Below, piece by piece: positions 17,600-25,354 of a stretch of DNA of 50,399 nucleotides. The position numbers were made by a program, and so were the translations under genes. Position 1 is the stretch's first letter. The number at the start of each line of letters is the position of its first letter. Source of the stretch: SFEL01 sp045603585. Lineage in GTDB: Bacteria; Bacillota; Clostridia; Christensenellales; CAG-138. Location: positions 1 through 50,399 of the forward strand of contig JAZUMK010000050.1 in the NCBI GenBank assembly GCA_045603585.1, written 5' to 3'. Under the pieces are notes generated by a model. It was not told the DNA's origin. It worked only from the letters and a program-made list of their open reading frames with translations, and searched no databases.

Positions 17600-18068
17600 T
17601 ATGGAGAATGTAGGGGAGATCATTGATCGCCCGCTGATTCTTACCGCCGTATATAACCAATGGCTTCTTTTTGTTTATTCGGACGGTGACCGCTTCCGTC
17701 TTCGCCGCAGGCGAAGATACATTGAAGGGCGGCGGGCGGGTTTAGATAATCAAAAACCCAACGTCCACTCTCGCGTCTCCGACGGAGAAACGGATTGCCA
17801 CGGCAAGCCTTTCGGCTGCCTCGCAATGACAGCGGGATTGACAGCATGGATGCGCTGTCGGGACCGGGAGGGTATTGCAGCCATGGCGGGCGATCACTGA
17901 TCGCCCCTACAGAGTTTTCCACTGTGTACGGATAGTGCGTCCTGTTTTCCGTCAGGAAAACATACCTTAAAAGGGTGGTCGGGCGGGATTAGATAAATCC
18001 ACCTTTTCACTATTCACTATCACCTCTAACCTCAGTTTTCCTATATATTGTTAAGTTTTTATGTATGG
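17600..18068. repeat. intergenic repeat block (R2, R4, R3, R2, R4, R5)
   Basis: In order: R2 at 17609-17633, R4 at about 17697-17748 (stem CTTCGCC / GGCGAAG), R3 at 17792-17833, an inverted R2 at 17887-17911, R4 at about 17930-17995 (stem TTTTCC / GGAAAA), and R5 at 17998-18033. The order R4-R3-R2-R4 is the same as at 8500-8775. No gene is seen. Confidence 0.8.
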
Positions 18069-18098
18069 TTGGCGTTGGGGGAATAATTGTGATAAAAT
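18069..18098 (+). promoter_or_regulatory. possible promoter of the CotH-VTC-DUF4956 operon
   Basis: TTGGCG and TAAAAT with an 18-base spacer, about 70 bases upstream of the TTG start. Confidence 0.5.
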
Positions 18099-18169
18099 AA
18101 AACTGCCTATGTATGGACATTTGTACCGCGGGCGATAAATCAGCAAAATAAATAAGGATACGATATAAA

Positions 18170-21115
18170 TTGAAAAGACGGAAGAAAAGGCTTACATCGC
18201 TGCTGGTGAGCATTGTACTGCTGGCGGCACTGATAATATTCATAGCAAAGCTGGAGGTGGGGGAGCAGACCGCGTCCGTGGATTCCCTGCGCCTTAATGA
18301 GATAATGCTCAGCAACAAGGGCTCTGTGCCGGATGGCAGCGGCGAGTATCCCGACTGGATAGAGCTGTATAACGGCGGCAGCGAGGCGGCGGACATTTCC
18401 GGCTTTGGCCTCAGCGACAGCTTGCTGGAAGGCCCTAAGTATGTATTCCCCGCAGGCACTGTGCTGGAGAGCGGCCAGTTCATAGTGGTATGGTGCTCCG
18501 GCAATTCCTCTGAGGCGCTGCATGCCCCCTTCAAAATAAACGCCGAGGAAGAGGCCGTGCTGTTTGACGCCACCTCAAGGGTGCTGGACAGCGCAGACCT
18601 TATGGCGGTGGATGCGGGGCTGACCCTGGCCAGGCAGAACGACGGCAACTGGGCGGCAATGAAGCCCAGCCCCGGCTATGAAAACAGCGATACAGGCATT
18701 GCGGCATATGAAAGCGAGCTGATGTCCACCGAGGATATGGGGCTGTATATCAATGAATTTATGCCCTCCAACGCCACCACCGTAGCGGACAGCTTCGGCG
18801 TGTATTCCGACTGGATAGAGATATACAACAGCACTTTGCAGGAGATAGACATTTCCGGCTTCGGCATCAGCGACAGCATTGCCCAGCCCATGAAATACCG
18901 CCTGCCCGAGGGCACTGTGATCGGCCCCGGCAGCTACCTTGTAATATTCTGCTCCGGCAACGAGGGCCTTATAAACGGCGAGCTGCATGCTCCCTTTGGC
19001 CTGAGAGCATACGAGGAGGACGTGGTGCTTTCCTCTGCTAACGGCCGCATTGTGGACAGCACAAGCTACAACCGCATGGAGGGGGACTTCTCCATGGCCC
19101 GTACCCCCGACGGCACAGGTGAATTTGCCCAGAGCTCCCAGCCCTCCCCCCGCTATCCCAATACCTCTGCAGGCTATGAGGCATTCAATCAGGCACACAG
19201 GCTGCCCCTTGCAGGAGTGCATATCTCTGAATTCGGCAACGCCTACGGCACACAGACCCTGGACTGGGTAGAGATATACAACTCCACCTCCCAATCCGTA
19301 ACCCTGACAGGCTACGGCCTTACCAATAACCCCGGCAATCCTGCCAAGTGGGTATTCCCGGAAACCACAATAGGCGCAGGCCAGTACATGCTGCTTCAGA
19401 CGGAGGGTGACGACCCTCAAAAAAAAAATCCTGCCCGTCTGAGCTTTAATATCAGCGCATCCGGCGAGAGCCTGTTTCTCTTTTCCCCGGATGGGCAGCT
19501 TGTGGACAAGCTCAGCGCGGGCCGCATGAAGTCCGGCCTCAGCTACGGCCGTGACGGGGCGGACAACAGGCTGTATTACACAGAGCCCACCCCCGGCAGC
19601 AAAAACGGCAGCGGATACAAGGGGGTCACATCCACCCCTGTATTTGACATCAACCCCGGCATCTACTCCGAAGCGGTCACGGTAAGCATCGCCGCCGCGG
19701 AGGATGAAGTGATACGCTACACCACCGACAGCTCCACCCCAAATGCATCCTCACCGGTGTATACCTCGCCCTTGCAGCTGAGCAAAAACACCGTGGTGAG
19801 GGCCGCCGCCTTCAAGGACGGCTGCCTTGTGGGGGATGCCGCAAGCGGCACATACCTCTTTACTTCCGACGGCGTAAACCACAGCCTGCCTGTGGTAACG
19901 CTGGTCACAGACCCGGACAGCCTATGGGATGAGGAAACCGGCATATACGCCTACGGCGCAGAATACGACGCATCGCTGCCCTACGGCGAGGCAATAGCCA
20001 CCGCAAACTACTTTGAGGACGGCGACGAATGGGAACGGCCCGCAAGCTTTGAGCTGTTTGACGAGAGCGGTCAGAGAGTATTCAACCAGAACGTTGGCAT
20101 ATCCATCGCCGGCGCATTCGGCCGGGGCCGCGCCCAGAAGGGCTTTAACGTGATCGCCAGAAGCGAATACGGTGCAAGCAGGCTGAACTATGAATTTTTC
20201 CCTGAGGACAGGGCCTTTGGCCAGTATAAGGCGGTGGTTCTCAGGGCGGGCGCCCAGGATCAGAACCGCTCCAAGATAAGGGACGAGCTGGCCGTGGAGA
20301 TACTGGACGGCATAGATGTGAACTTCCTCTATCAGGCATATGAGCCCTATGTGATGTATCTCAACGGAGAATACTGGGGCGTTTACTTTATGAAGGAGAA
20401 GCGCAACCGCTTCTTTGTTGCCCAGCACGAGGGCACTGAAAACACCCAGGATATGCTTATCGGCAAGGCCAGCTCCAGAGTATCCTACGGCACAAACACC
20501 GAATGGACGGAGCTTATGGCCTGGCTGGAGGAGCACAGCCTTTCCAGCAGCGAAAACTATAAATACCTTTGCGACAGGGTGGACGTGAACAGCTTTATGG
20601 ATTACATGATATGCGAGCTGTACACCGGAAACTCGGACTATGCAAATATACAGTATTACAAGCTGCCCGGCGGCAAGTGGAAGTGGATATACTATGATTT
20701 CTGCTGGGGCTTCGGAGACCCCGCCCACGATACCGTGACCAAGAGACGGGGCGAGATACCCGCCGCCAGCGGCCTGTTCAATGCCCTCCTTGAAAACAGG
20801 GAATGGAAGGATGCATTCTGCAGGCGGTTTGCAGAGCTGCTGAATACCGCATTTACCCCCGAAAGGGTGAAGGCGGCAGTGGATGAGCTTTACGCCACGG
20901 TGGAAAGCGAGATAGAACGGGAACGCACAAAGTTCAACGGCGAAACCTTCATGGGTCAGCCCCAGCACGAGGAGTGTCAGGGCGACTACAGTGACTTTGT
21001 AAAGAATGCGGAGCGGATAAAGAAATTTGCAGAGGAGCGCCCCGCAATGATAAAGGCAGACCTTAAGAATGCGCTGGAGCTCAGCGATTCCTACATGCAG
21101 GAGGTGTTCGGATAG
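18170..21115 (+). CDS. CotH kinase-family surface protein with three lamin-tail domains
   Basis: The start is a TTG preceded by AAGGAT. A membrane anchor/signal helix (about residues 6-28) is followed by three LTD (lamin tail) domains at about 40-160, 185-310 and 345-465; each has the pattern NEIMxSN ... DWIEIYN ... ISGFGxSD. A chitobiase/HEX C-terminal-like domain follows (about 490-560, YTTDSSTPNASSPVY, TVVRAAAFKDG). Then comes a CotH domain (about 580-950) with GRGRAQKGFNVIARSEYG, LRAGAQDQNRSKIRDEL, YMLNGEYWGVY-like VMYLNGEYWGVYFMKEK, and YYDFCWGFGDP. CotH proteins are atypical kinases that phosphorylate serines on spore-coat proteins; here the protein is predicted to act outside the cell. 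At 981 aa it is much longer than B. subtilis CotH because of the LTD array. It heads an operon with VTC and DUF4956 genes. Confidence 0.9.
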   Translation: MKRRKKRLTSLLVSIVLLAALIIFIAKLEVGEQTASVDSLRLNEIMLSNKGSVPDGSGEYPDWIELYNGGSEAADISGFGLSDSLLEGPKYVFPAGTVLESGQFIVVWCSGNSSEALHAPFKINAEEEAVLFDATSRVLDSADLMAVDAGLTLARQNDGNWAAMKPSPGYENSDTGIAAYESELMSTEDMGLYINEFMPSNATTVADSFGVYSDWIEIYNSTLQEIDISGFGISDSIAQPMKYRLPEGTVIGPGSYLVIFCSGNEGLINGELHAPFGLRAYEEDVVLSSANGRIVDSTSYNRMEGDFSMARTPDGTGEFAQSSQPSPRYPNTSAGYEAFNQAHRLPLAGVHISEFGNAYGTQTLDWVEIYNSTSQSVTLTGYGLTNNPGNPAKWVFPETTIGAGQYMLLQTEGDDPQKKNPARLSFNISASGESLFLFSPDGQLVDKLSAGRMKSGLSYGRDGADNRLYYTEPTPGSKNGSGYKGVTSTPVFDINPGIYSEAVTVSIAAAEDEVIRYTTDSSTPNASSPVYTSPLQLSKNTVVRAAAFKDGCLVGDAASGTYLFTSDGVNHSLPVVTLVTDPDSLWDEETGIYAYGAEYDASLPYGEAIATANYFEDGDEWERPASFELFDESGQRVFNQNVGISIAGAFGRGRAQKGFNVIARSEYGASRLNYEFFPEDRAFGQYKAVVLRAGAQDQNRSKIRDELAVEILDGIDVNFLYQAYEPYVMYLNGEYWGVYFMKEKRNRFFVAQHEGTENTQDMLIGKASSRVSYGTNTEWTELMAWLEEHSLSSSENYKYLCDRVDVNSFMDYMICELYTGNSDYANIQYYKLPGGKWKWIYYDFCWGFGDPAHDTVTKRRGEIPAASGLFNALLENREWKDAFCRRFAELLNTAFTPERVKAAVDELYATVESEIERERTKFNGETFMGQPQHEECQGDYSDFVKNAERIKKFAEERPAMIKADLKNALELSDSYMQEVFG

Positions 21116-21117
21116 AC

Positions 21118-21855
21118 ATGGCAGACACAAGGCCAAGGGCAAGACGGCCCAAAATACCAAGACTGCGCCCGCTAAGCTACCGGCACGAGCTTAAATACTT
21201 TTTGAACAGGACGGACTACGAGCTGCTTTCAAGGCGCCTTCGCGCCGCAATGGAGCAGGATAAATACGCCCGCATAAACGGCGGCGAGTACTTTATCCGC
21301 AGCCTGTACTTTGACACCCCATGGGATGCCGCGCTGCAGGAAAAGCTGGACGGCGTGGACGACCGGGACAAAGTCCGCATCCGCATATACAACGGCCGCG
21401 ACGACGTTATCAAGCTGGAGCGCAAGCACAAGGACAACGGCTATATCGCCAAGCAGTCCATAACCCTTTCAAGGCAGGAATGCGACGCCCTCTGCGCAGG
21501 AAATTACTCTTTCCTGCTGAAGAGGCCGGAGCCCTTTGCAAGGGTGATGTTTGCAGAATTTGCCACAAAGGGCCTGAAGCCCGTGGTAATAGTGGACTAC
21601 ATGCGTGAGGCCTACACCTTCCCCACGGAGGATGTGCGGGTAACCTTCGATAAGGACATCCGCACCGCATACAGGGGGGTAAACCTCTTTGACCTGACCC
21701 AGCCCACCTATCCCGTGATCGACGACTACGCCATGGTGATGGAGGTAAAGTTCAACGCCTACCTTCCCACCTGGATCCGCGAGCTGATACAGCCTGTGAG
21801 CAATGTCCGCAGCGCGATAAGCAAATACTGCCTGTGCAGAAAGTTTGAATTTTAA
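21118..21855 (+). CDS. VTC-domain polyphosphate polymerase-like protein
   Basis: The VTC domain belongs to the triphosphate-tunnel metalloenzyme family; in yeast Vtc4 it makes polyphosphate from ATP. Here are the expected basic and acidic tunnel residues: YRHELKYFL, RSLYFDT, KVRIRIYNGRDDVIKLERKHK, VIVDYMREAYTF, VRVTFDKDI and VMEVKFNAYLP. At 245 aa it is the single domain with no SPX domain or membrane helix. The ATG is 2 bases after the CotH stop, so the genes are cotranslated. The pairing with CotH and DUF4956 is a recurrent cluster in Clostridia as far as I know; the reaction here is inferred. Confidence 0.9.
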   Translation: MADTRPRARRPKIPRLRPLSYRHELKYFLNRTDYELLSRRLRAAMEQDKYARINGGEYFIRSLYFDTPWDAALQEKLDGVDDRDKVRIRIYNGRDDVIKLERKHKDNGYIAKQSITLSRQECDALCAGNYSFLLKRPEPFARVMFAEFATKGLKPVVIVDYMREAYTFPTEDVRVTFDKDIRTAYRGVNLFDLTQPTYPVIDDYAMVMEVKFNAYLPTWIRELIQPVSNVRSAISKYCLCRKFEF

Positions 21856-21891
21856 CCCTTAATATACGCCCAATTTTTAGGAGGAATACAT

Positions 21892-22536
21892 ATGTTCAGC
21901 GATCTTTTCGCCATCACCATGAATCCCCTGCAGGTAATAATCACCCTGCTTATCGGCATGCTGGTGGGCATGTACATCTGGTTTATCTACAAGAAGACCT
22001 TTGCAGGAGTTATGTACTCCCGCAGCTTTGGCATCACTCTGGTAATGATGACGGTTGTTACCGCCCTCATGCTGATGCTCATCAACAACAGCCTTACCCT
22101 TAGCCTTGGCATGGTGGGTGCGCTGTCCATCGTCCGTTACCGCACCGCCATCAAGGATCCCCTTGATACCGTGTTCATCTTCTGGGCGGTTGGTCAGGGT
22201 ATTGCCATCGGCACCAAGTTTTACGATGTTGCGGTTATCGCCGGCATACTCATCGGCATATTCCTGCTGGTCATCTCCTCCGGCAAGGGCAGGGGCAGCA
22301 TGGGCTATCTGCTGATACTCCACTATAACGACATGGCCGCCGACGCTGTGCGCAAGATGACCAAGCAGCTGCCCGGCGCAAGGATAAAGAGCAAGTCCGT
22401 TCGCCCCGAAGGCACCGAGCTTACCATGGAGCTCAGGCTCAAGGACAACGAGACCGGCTTTGTTGAGAAGTTCCTCCGCGTTGAGGGCGTATACGATGCC
22501 ACCCTTATCACACATCAGGGAGATGTGATAAGCTAA
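21892..22536 (+). CDS. DUF4956 membrane protein
   Basis: AGGAGGA precedes the ATG. Three to four membrane helices fill residues about 10-125 (VIITLLIGMLVGMYIWFIY; LVMMTVVTALMLMLI; LGMVGALSIVRYRTAIKDPLDTVFIFWAVGQGIAIG; VIAGILIGIFLLVIS), followed by a soluble C-terminal alpha/beta domain. The conserved SIVRYRTAIKDPLDTVF stretch identifies DUF4956. It is a likely membrane partner of the VTC enzyme, perhaps for export or vesicle uptake of polyphosphate, which is inference. An R7 element starts at the last base of its stop codon. Confidence 0.88.
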   Translation: MFSDLFAITMNPLQVIITLLIGMLVGMYIWFIYKKTFAGVMYSRSFGITLVMMTVVTALMLMLINNSLTLSLGMVGALSIVRYRTAIKDPLDTVFIFWAVGQGIAIGTKFYDVAVIAGILIGIFLLVISSGKGRGSMGYLLILHYNDMAADAVRKMTKQLPGARIKSKSVRPEGTELTMELRLKDNETGFVEKFLRVEGVYDATLITHQGDVIS

Positions 22537-22757
22537 AGACGCTTACGCTTTCGCTCAAATGCTGTTGGCATTTGAGCGAGTTGCGCCCATTGCCTTAAGG
22601 GCAACGGGCGATTACAGTCCCTTCGGGGGTTTTACATGATTTTCTTATGACCCTTGCGAGGGTCACCGGGCAGAAAATCATGCAGGGAACAAATCCCCTT
22701 GGGATTTATCCGTTCTGACGCACCTGTCGTCAGAGCCGGAATAAAGCCGAAAACTAT
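22535..22757 (+). repeat. R7 multi-stem element, copy A (after DUF4956 gene)
   Basis: It begins at the TAA stop and forms at least four stem-loops: GCTCAAATGC / GGCATTTGAGC (22553-22576); GCGCCC...GGGCG around TTAAGGGCAA (22582-22610); TGATTTTCT / AGAAAATCA (22637-22680) enclosing GACCCT / AGGGTC and the linker CGGGC; ATCCC / GGGAT; and TCTGACG / CGTCAGA. Conserved linkers CATGCAGGGA and CGGGC are shared with copies at 42634 and 47093, whereas stem bases change in pairs. Confidence 0.8.
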
Positions 22758-22837
22758 CTGCTATATCAAACCATACCTTTTGCCCTCCCCTGTGAGGGCA
22801 AATTTGGCAAAGGGACAAAACAGGACAATCGAACAAA

Positions 22838-22853
22838 TGTTCCACGTGAAACA
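22838..22853. promoter_or_regulatory. parS: parS site (ParB/Spo0J binding site)
   Basis: TGTTCCACGTGAAACA matches the B. subtilis-type parS consensus (TGTTNCACGTGAAACA) at every defined position. It lies in the intergenic gap before the transposase gene. ParB loads at such sites to organise and segregate the chromosome origin region, so this window is probably in the origin-proximal part of the chromosome. Confidence 0.88.
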
Positions 22854-22905
22854 ATGCTTTGCCATGATTATGCATAGCAGGTAAAATGCAGGAAAGGTGA
22901 TGCCT

Positions 22906-23397
22906 ATGGAATTGCCGAAGCGGAAGCAGAATCGCCTGAAAGCTTATGATTACAGCACCCCCCGTGCATATTTCATAACTGTTTGCACAGAGGGACGCAG
23001 AAATCTGTTCTGGAATAATGTAGGGGCGATCATTGATCGCCCGGAAAAGATTTCGTTGACTGGCATCGGTGCGTTTGTACGGCAGAGCATAGAAGACATT
23101 CCAAAGCATTATCCGGAAATTACGGTAGAAAAATATGTGATTATGCCAAACCACATTCATCTGTTATTGCAGATTAACGGGAATGACGGCGGGCGATCAA
23201 TGATCGCCCCTACAGTGTCAACGGTGGTTAGGATGATGAAAGGCAGAGTAACAAAGCAAGCGGGATTTCCTGTTTGGCAGAAGGGTTTTTATGACCATGT
23301 GATTCGAAATGATAATGACTATCGGGAAACATGGAATTATATTGAAGGAAACCCAAGCAAATGGGTGGAGGACAATCTGAATTGCTATTGCGAATAA
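22906..23397 (+). CDS. REP-associated tyrosine transposase (RAYT, Y1/HUH family)
   Basis: This 163-aa single-strand DNA transposase is of the IS200/TnpA-REP type, which acts on REP hairpins. The start at 22906 is preferred because GGAAAGG lies 8 bases upstream; GTG and ATG codons just before it lack spacing. The RAYT N-terminus (MELPKRKQNRLKAYDYSTPR, AYFITVCTEGRRN) is intact. The HUH metal site is H83-I-H85 in MPNHIHLLL. The catalytic tyrosine is probably Y145 in WNYIEGNP, by comparison with Y115 of E. coli TnpA-REP. WQKGFYDHVIRNDNDY is conserved. Two R2 palindromes are part of the coding sequence (23019-23043 and 23190-23214). The gene is richer in A+T than its neighbours, fitting transfer. 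No insertion-sequence ends are obvious. Confidence 0.93.
   Translation: MELPKRKQNRLKAYDYSTPRAYFITVCTEGRRNLFWNNVGAIIDRPEKISLTGIGAFVRQSIEDIPKHYPEITVEKYVIMPNHIHLLLQINGNDGGRSMIAPTVSTVVRMMKGRVTKQAGFPVWQKGFYDHVIRNDNDYRETWNYIEGNPSKWVEDNLNCYCE
23019..23043 (+). repeat. R2 REP palindrome inside the RAYT gene, copy 1
   Basis: Contains GGCGATCATTGATCGCC, preceded by TGTAGG as in the intergenic copies. In frame it encodes VGAIIDRP (residues 39-46). The matching intergenic units are at 9978, 14040, 17609, 17887 and 25607. Confidence 0.9.
23190..23214 (-). repeat. R2 REP palindrome inside the RAYT gene, copy 2 (inverted)
   Basis: The exact 25-base reverse complement of 23019-23043. In frame it encodes GRSMIAPT (residues 96-103). 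The two copies flank the HUH motif codons. Confidence 0.9.
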
Positions 23398-23488
23398 TTT
23401 CATTTTCACAAAACTGAAACGATGGAGTTATACTAACGTCTCATTGCAGGAATAAAGTAACTTATACCCATATGACCCTCCCCTTTAT

Positions 23489-23552
23489 CTTTTCTTTTTC
23501 TTTTGCTTCTTTTCTGTTTTCTTTTCTTTAGAAAAGAAAAAGAAAAGAAGAG
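23489..23552 (+). repeat. R1-type hairpin upstream of gpsA
   Basis: A pyrimidine tract containing GCTTCTTTTCT is followed by a purine arm (GAAAAGAAAAAGAAAAGAAG). It ends in GAAGAG 29 bases before the gpsA ATG. Same layout as at 31299, 39250 and 47393. The 90 bases between the RAYT stop and this hairpin show nothing clear. Confidence 0.85.
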
Positions 23553-23581
23553 CCAACCTATCTTAATCAAGGAGCAAACAC

Positions 23582-24532
23582 ATGAAAATATCCGTGATAG
23601 GCTGCGGGCGGTGGGGAAGCTTCATCGCCTGGTATCTGGACAGCATAAATCACCAGGTAACGCTGTATGGCCGCAGGGGCTCAAAGCACATGGCGGCCTT
23701 TGAGCAGACCCGCACCAACGGCCTTGTTACCCTGCGGGACAGCATAGCCCTGGGCTGCGACACCGCCGAGGCCGCAAAGGCGGAAACGGTGGTGGTTTCG
23801 GTTGGCGCCCAGTCCTTCCGCAATGTGGCGGCGGAGCTGGCCATGGCGGGCTTTGAGGGCGACCTTGTGCTGTGCATGAAGGGCATAGAAACCGGCACAG
23901 GCAAGCGGCTCACCGAGATAGCAAAGGAATATCTGCCGGATAACGACGTGGCGGTATGGATAGGCCCCGGCCACGTGCAGGAATTTACCGCCGGCATACC
24001 CAATTGCATGGTAATAGACGGCACATCAGACGGCATCCGGGACAGGATGGTGGAAGCATTCAGCTCTCCCCTTATCCGCTTTTATTACGGCTACGACCTT
24101 ATCGGCAACGAGGTGGGGGCGGCGGCAAAGAACGTAATAGGCGTTGCGGCAGGCGTGCTGGACGGCCTTGGCCTTACCAACCTTAAAGGCGCGCTGATGG
24201 CCCGCGGCACCCGTGAGGTTGCCCGCCTTATCGCCGCAATGGGAGGCAATGAGCAGTCCGCCTACGGATTGTGCCACCTTGGGGATTATCAGGCAACGGT
24301 GTTTTCCCAGTTCAGCCACAACAGGGCATACGGCGAGGCGCTGGTCAGCGGCAAGCCCTACGAGGAGCTGGCAGAGGGATGCTATACCGTGGAAGCGCTG
24401 ATGCTGCTCAAGGAAAAATACGGAGTGGATATGCCCATATCCGCCGCCGTTCACAATGTAATATACGGCGGCGCATGCGCCCGTGAGGAGATAAACGGCC
24501 TGTTCATGCGCAGCCTCAAGAAGGAGTTTTAG
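23582..24532 (+). CDS. gpsA: NAD(P)-dependent glycerol-3-phosphate dehydrogenase
   Basis: This enzyme makes sn-glycerol 3-phosphate from dihydroxyacetone phosphate for phospholipid synthesis. It has an N-terminal Rossmann motif (ISVIGCGRWGSFIA, in place of the usual GxGxxG/A), KGIE, GPGHVQEF (family GPS/GPNxAxE variant), catalytic lysine region NVIGVAAG (GAAAKNVI), and the substrate site NLKGALMARGTREVARL. At 316 aa it is slightly shorter than average. AAGGAG precedes the ATG. It shares an operon with tatD one base downstream. The variations in the nucleotide and GPN motifs suggest a divergent GpsA subgroup seen in Clostridia. Confidence 0.92.
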   Translation: MKISVIGCGRWGSFIAWYLDSINHQVTLYGRRGSKHMAAFEQTRTNGLVTLRDSIALGCDTAEAAKAETVVVSVGAQSFRNVAAELAMAGFEGDLVLCMKGIETGTGKRLTEIAKEYLPDNDVAVWIGPGHVQEFTAGIPNCMVIDGTSDGIRDRMVEAFSSPLIRFYYGYDLIGNEVGAAAKNVIGVAAGVLDGLGLTNLKGALMARGTREVARLIAAMGGNEQSAYGLCHLGDYQATVFSQFSHNRAYGEALVSGKPYEELAEGCYTVEALMLLKEKYGVDMPISAAVHNVIYGGACAREEINGLFMRSLKKEF

Positions 24533-24533
24533 T

Positions 24534-25292
24534 ATGCTTATCGATACCCATGCCCATCTGTGCGATGAGGCCTTTGATGAAGACCGGGACGAGGTGATCG
24601 GGGCTTTCGGGGAGCAGGGGGTACATAAGGTAATAGAAATAGCCTGCAATCCTGCGGACTTTGACAAGGCGAAAAGCCTTGCGGACAGCTATGGCTGCAT
24701 ATATCTTAACTTTGGCATACATCCCGAGTATGCGTCGGCATGGGCGGATGCAGATCTGAGCTTTCTCAGGGAGTATCTGAAGCATCCAAAGTGCGTTGCC
24801 CTTGGGGAGATAGGGCTGGATTACTACTGGGAGCCCTACGATAAGGAGGCTCAGATAAAGCTGCTGCACCGTCAGCTGGATATGGCGATGGAGCTGGATA
24901 TTCCGGTTTCCCTGCACATCCGGGATGCCTACGGCGATGCAATGGAGGTGCTGAGGGATTATCCCGGCCTTAAGGGGGTCATGCATTGCTTCTCCGGCTC
25001 TGCGGAGATAGCGGAGCGGTGCGTAAAGATGGGGCTGTATGTGGCCTTTGGCGGTTCCCTCACCTTCAAGAACAACAAAAAAGCCCCCGCCGCGGCGGCG
25101 GTGGTGCCGCCGGACAGGCTGCTGCTGGAAACCGACTGCCCCTATATGGCGCCGGTGCCCCATAGAGGTAAGCGCTGCCTGCCCTCCATGACCGCCATCA
25201 CCTGCGAAAAGCTGGCGGAGATAAAGGGCATTGACCCTGCCGAGATGGAGCGTATCGCATATGAGAATGCCGTACGGCTGTTCGGGCTGTAG
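24534..25292 (+). CDS. tatD: TatD family metal-dependent DNase
   Basis: This is a TIM-barrel metallohydrolase (YcfH/TatD) with 3'-5' exonuclease activity in characterised members. The metal ligands are visible: DTHAHL (residues 4-8), the glutamate in GEIGLDYY, LHIRDA, MHCFSG and ETDCPYMAP. At 252 aa it is full length. It begins one base after the gpsA stop, with GAAGGAG inside the end of gpsA. It is followed directly by an R1-type terminator. Confidence 0.95.
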   Translation: MLIDTHAHLCDEAFDEDRDEVIGAFGEQGVHKVIEIACNPADFDKAKSLADSYGCIYLNFGIHPEYASAWADADLSFLREYLKHPKCVALGEIGLDYYWEPYDKEAQIKLLHRQLDMAMELDIPVSLHIRDAYGDAMEVLRDYPGLKGVMHCFSGSAEIAERCVKMGLYVAFGGSLTFKNNKKAPAAAAVVPPDRLLLETDCPYMAPVPHRGKRCLPSMTAITCEKLAEIKGIDPAEMERIAYENAVRLFGL

Positions 25293-25316
25293 GGAAATAA
25301 GCAAAAAGAGAAAGAA

Positions 25317-25354
25317 AAGCGAAAGGGAACAGGATGTTGACCTTTCGCTTTTTT
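25317..25354 (+). terminator. R1-associated intrinsic terminator
   Basis: Stem AAGCGAAAGG / CCTTTCGCTT with T-run, 24 bases after tatD. The large R1 hairpin found upstream of this stem elsewhere is missing here; only the purine tail AAAAAGAGAAAGAA remains. Confidence 0.85.

Noticed and set aside
22678..23160. A 160-codon minus-strand frame across the parS site and RAYT
   Set aside because: It is antisense to a clear RAYT gene and reads through R7 stems and the parS site.
23966..23978. A second parS site at a CACGTG in gpsA
   Set aside because: Only the central CACGTG matches; the outer TGTT and AACA parts are missing.
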